Origin: M3007 sp043764095
GTDB lineage: Bacteria; Bacteroidota; Bacteroidia; Chitinophagales; Saprospiraceae
Assembly (NCBI GenBank): GCA_043764095.1
Contig: JAYUKX010000167.1
Span: 1-64,000, forward strand
Direction: 5' to 3'
Length of the DNA stretch: 64,000 nt
Shown: positions 62,914-64,000 of the stretch, piece by piece
Layout of the letters: each line of letters begins with the position of its first letter
Numbering within the stretch: position 1 is the stretch's first letter
Notes under the pieces: model-generated
What the model was told of the DNA's origin: nothing
The model's input: only the letters and a program-made list of their open reading frames with translations
Database searches by the model: none
Program-made: the position numbers and the translations under genes

Positions 62914-63567
62914 TCAGATCGGGCCCAGAATTAGGCAAATATTTAGTACAATCTCCGCCAGCGTACGCCACTCGAACGTGTTGCCGATACTGCACATAAA
63001 ACACGCTGTGGCCAAAACAAGTGTGAAGTAATATAGTGGCCGGCTCTCCGGTTTCAAAACCTGGGCGGCTTCTACACAAAACAATCCGAACAGGCTCATT
63101 ACCAGCAGATTCCAAATGCCGTCATTGACCACCGAGTATAACAACAGGAAGTCTGATTGGGTGCTTTGCCGAACGACAACGTCTGTGGTCGCCTCAAATG
63201 CCCGCAGGCAGTTGGTCCCGGCGGCTCCCAGTATAGCGGCTCCCAAGGAGCCAAACAATACATAAGCCACACCCGCCAATACATAAATCTTGCGCCAGGC
63301 GGTGTTCATTTTTTCATATAGCAGCACCATGGCAGGAACCAGCAGCAGGTAATATTCCCAGATATCAGTCACCATGCTCCATCGAAAATAAGTCGCCTGT
63401 TCCGGTGTGAGGTACTCGAAAAGCAGCGCAGGTTGGGCGAGTATGGCCCAGTTGCCCTTGATGGCCGCAAACAAAAGCGAATAACTTAGGAGGGCCAATA
63501 GCCCCGAGGCCAATGTGATGCCGCCGACGCTGCGGGGATGTTCTTGAAGTGATGTAATCTTTGTCAT
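62914..63567 (-). CDS. Polytopic membrane protein, probably truncated by a nonsense codon
   Basis: A 217-residue protein with about six hydrophobic helices (for example GITLASGLLALLSYSLLF and YYLLLVPAMVLLYEK) and an FRWSMVTDIWEYY motif, resembling the DUF4386 family. The frame stops at TGA (62914-62916) right after ILGPI. Beyond it the same frame reads AIWLGFRWMRQRT and then a stop at 62872-62874, a natural basic C-terminus, so the TGA probably replaces TGG. Loss of 14 residues may or may not affect function. Confidence 0.65.
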   Translation of the reverse strand: MTKITSLQEHPRSVGGITLASGLLALLSYSLLFAAIKGNWAILAQPALLFEYLTPEQATYFRWSMVTDIWEYYLLLVPAMVLLYEKMNTAWRKIYVLAGVAYVLFGSLGAAILGAAGTNCLRAFEATTDVVVRQSTQSDFLLLYSVVNDGIWNLLVMSLFGLFCVEAAQVLKPESRPLYYFTLVLATACFMCSIGNTFEWRTLAEIVLNICLILGPI

Positions 63568-63678
63568 TGCTAAGTGATTTTAAACTCGTTTGATACCACA
63601 AAATTGAGGCGTTTTATGAGGGTTCACAACCACTTTATGCATGAACTGTCAGTTATTGGGGATGGATTGTGACAATCG

Positions 63679-63999
63679 TTACTTCCCCAGCCACACCTTA
63701 AAATCGCTCACGCGCTCCCGACTTACCAATACCTCCTCCGGCTCCTTGGGTATGAGATTCAGTTTAAGGCGGGTGTTGAAATAAGGGTGAATTTCAGCCA
63801 CAGAAGGTACGCACACGATAAACTGGCGGTTGACCCGAAACCAGTCATTCGCCGGTATCATTTGTTCTATTTCGTCGAGGGTATAGTCCACGAGGTATTT
63901 TTGCCCGCCACGCACCTTGAAAAAATTAACCCGGCCTTCCGACCAAAAGTAGGCGATGTCCGACACGTCCACACTTACGAGTTTTTGGAGGTGTTTCAC
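63679..63999 (-). CDS. LytTR response regulator, C-terminal part (continues beyond the window)
   Basis: The visible 106 residues are a LytTR DNA-binding domain: VDVSDIAYFWSEGRVNFFK, YTLDEIEQMI, FRVNRQFIVCVPSVAEI and VSRERVSDFKVWLGK at the C-terminus. A receiver domain of ~120 residues would be expected upstream, outside the window, so the apparent Met at 63999 is probably internal. It is a candidate partner for the decayed LytS-type kinases at 59-60 kb. Confidence 0.85.
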   Translation of the reverse strand: MKHLQKLVSVDVSDIAYFWSEGRVNFFKVRGGQKYLVDYTLDEIEQMIPANDWFRVNRQFIVCVPSVAEIHPYFNTRLKLNLIPKEPEEVLVSRERVSDFKVWLGK

Positions 64000-64000
64000 C

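Overview
The window reads as a chromosomal segment of a Bacteroidota bacterium, probably Saprospiria or Chitinophagia. The evidence is: five secreted proteins with a C-terminal type IX secretion (T9SS) sorting domain; promoters of the Bacteroidota form TTG/TTTG-N18-22-TAnnTTTG; almost no Shine-Dalgarno sequences; and family markers such as DUF4175, BatA-domain, LytTR regulators, DUF2911 and an EF-G-2-type GTPase. I see no rRNA, tRNA, CRISPR array, prophage or complete insertion sequence.

Layout. 0.2-7.5 kb: a secreted M36 metallopeptidase, a short TolC-like protein and a beta-helix/SprB-repeat surface protein. 7.5-13.6 kb: a transsulfuration enzyme and DUF3291 protein, convergent with a four-gene minus-strand cluster (small secreted protein, LuxC-like acyl-CoA reductase, BatA-domain protein, rsmA). 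13.7-17.8 kb: an amino acid permease and a translationally coupled LytTR response regulator/TPR histidine kinase pair. 17.9-18.7 kb: three near-identical ~95-nt units, each with a promoter-like box, a 5' hairpin and an intrinsic terminator, which I read as a tandem small-RNA family. 18.8-20.8 kb: an isolated trpBA pair with altered subunit-interface residues. 21-29 kb: secreted proteins (unknown protein, DUF4139 protein, PhoD phosphatase, CBM-esterase) and pepT. 29-39 kb: DUF4175 protein, DUF2911 protein, ABC-F ATPase, GH78 rhamnosidase. 39-43.6 kb: palindromic and MITE-like elements around an EF-G-like GTPase and an outer-membrane barrel protein. 43.7-48.5 kb: dnaE interrupted by a 412-residue intein. 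48.5-56 kb, minus strand: a fused TM/outer-membrane-barrel protein, its ECF sigma factor, a lipoprotein, recA, cysK and cysE. 56-64 kb: by eye more GC-rich and partly decayed, with a hemerythrin-like protein, lipoprotein, cupin, remnants of LytS-type kinases and of an FAD monooxygenase, a T9SS protein, a diheme cytochrome c, a membrane protein with a probable premature stop, and a LytTR regulator running off the edge.

How genes work together. cysE-cysK form the serine-to-cysteine pathway and the transsulfuration enzyme at 7.7 kb could link cysteine and methionine pools. The sigma factor and the downstream TM-barrel fusion overlap and probably form one signalling unit. The LytTR/kinase pair lies directly upstream of the small-RNA triplet, which invites the untested idea that it controls those RNAs. 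The most notable points are the small-RNA triplet, the DnaE intein with both homing-endonuclease acidic residues lost, the paired loss of the alpha-Asp56/beta-Lys167 contact in TrpAB, an EF-G paralogue without the catalytic His, and several intergenic palindromic elements, one with a candidate target-site duplication.
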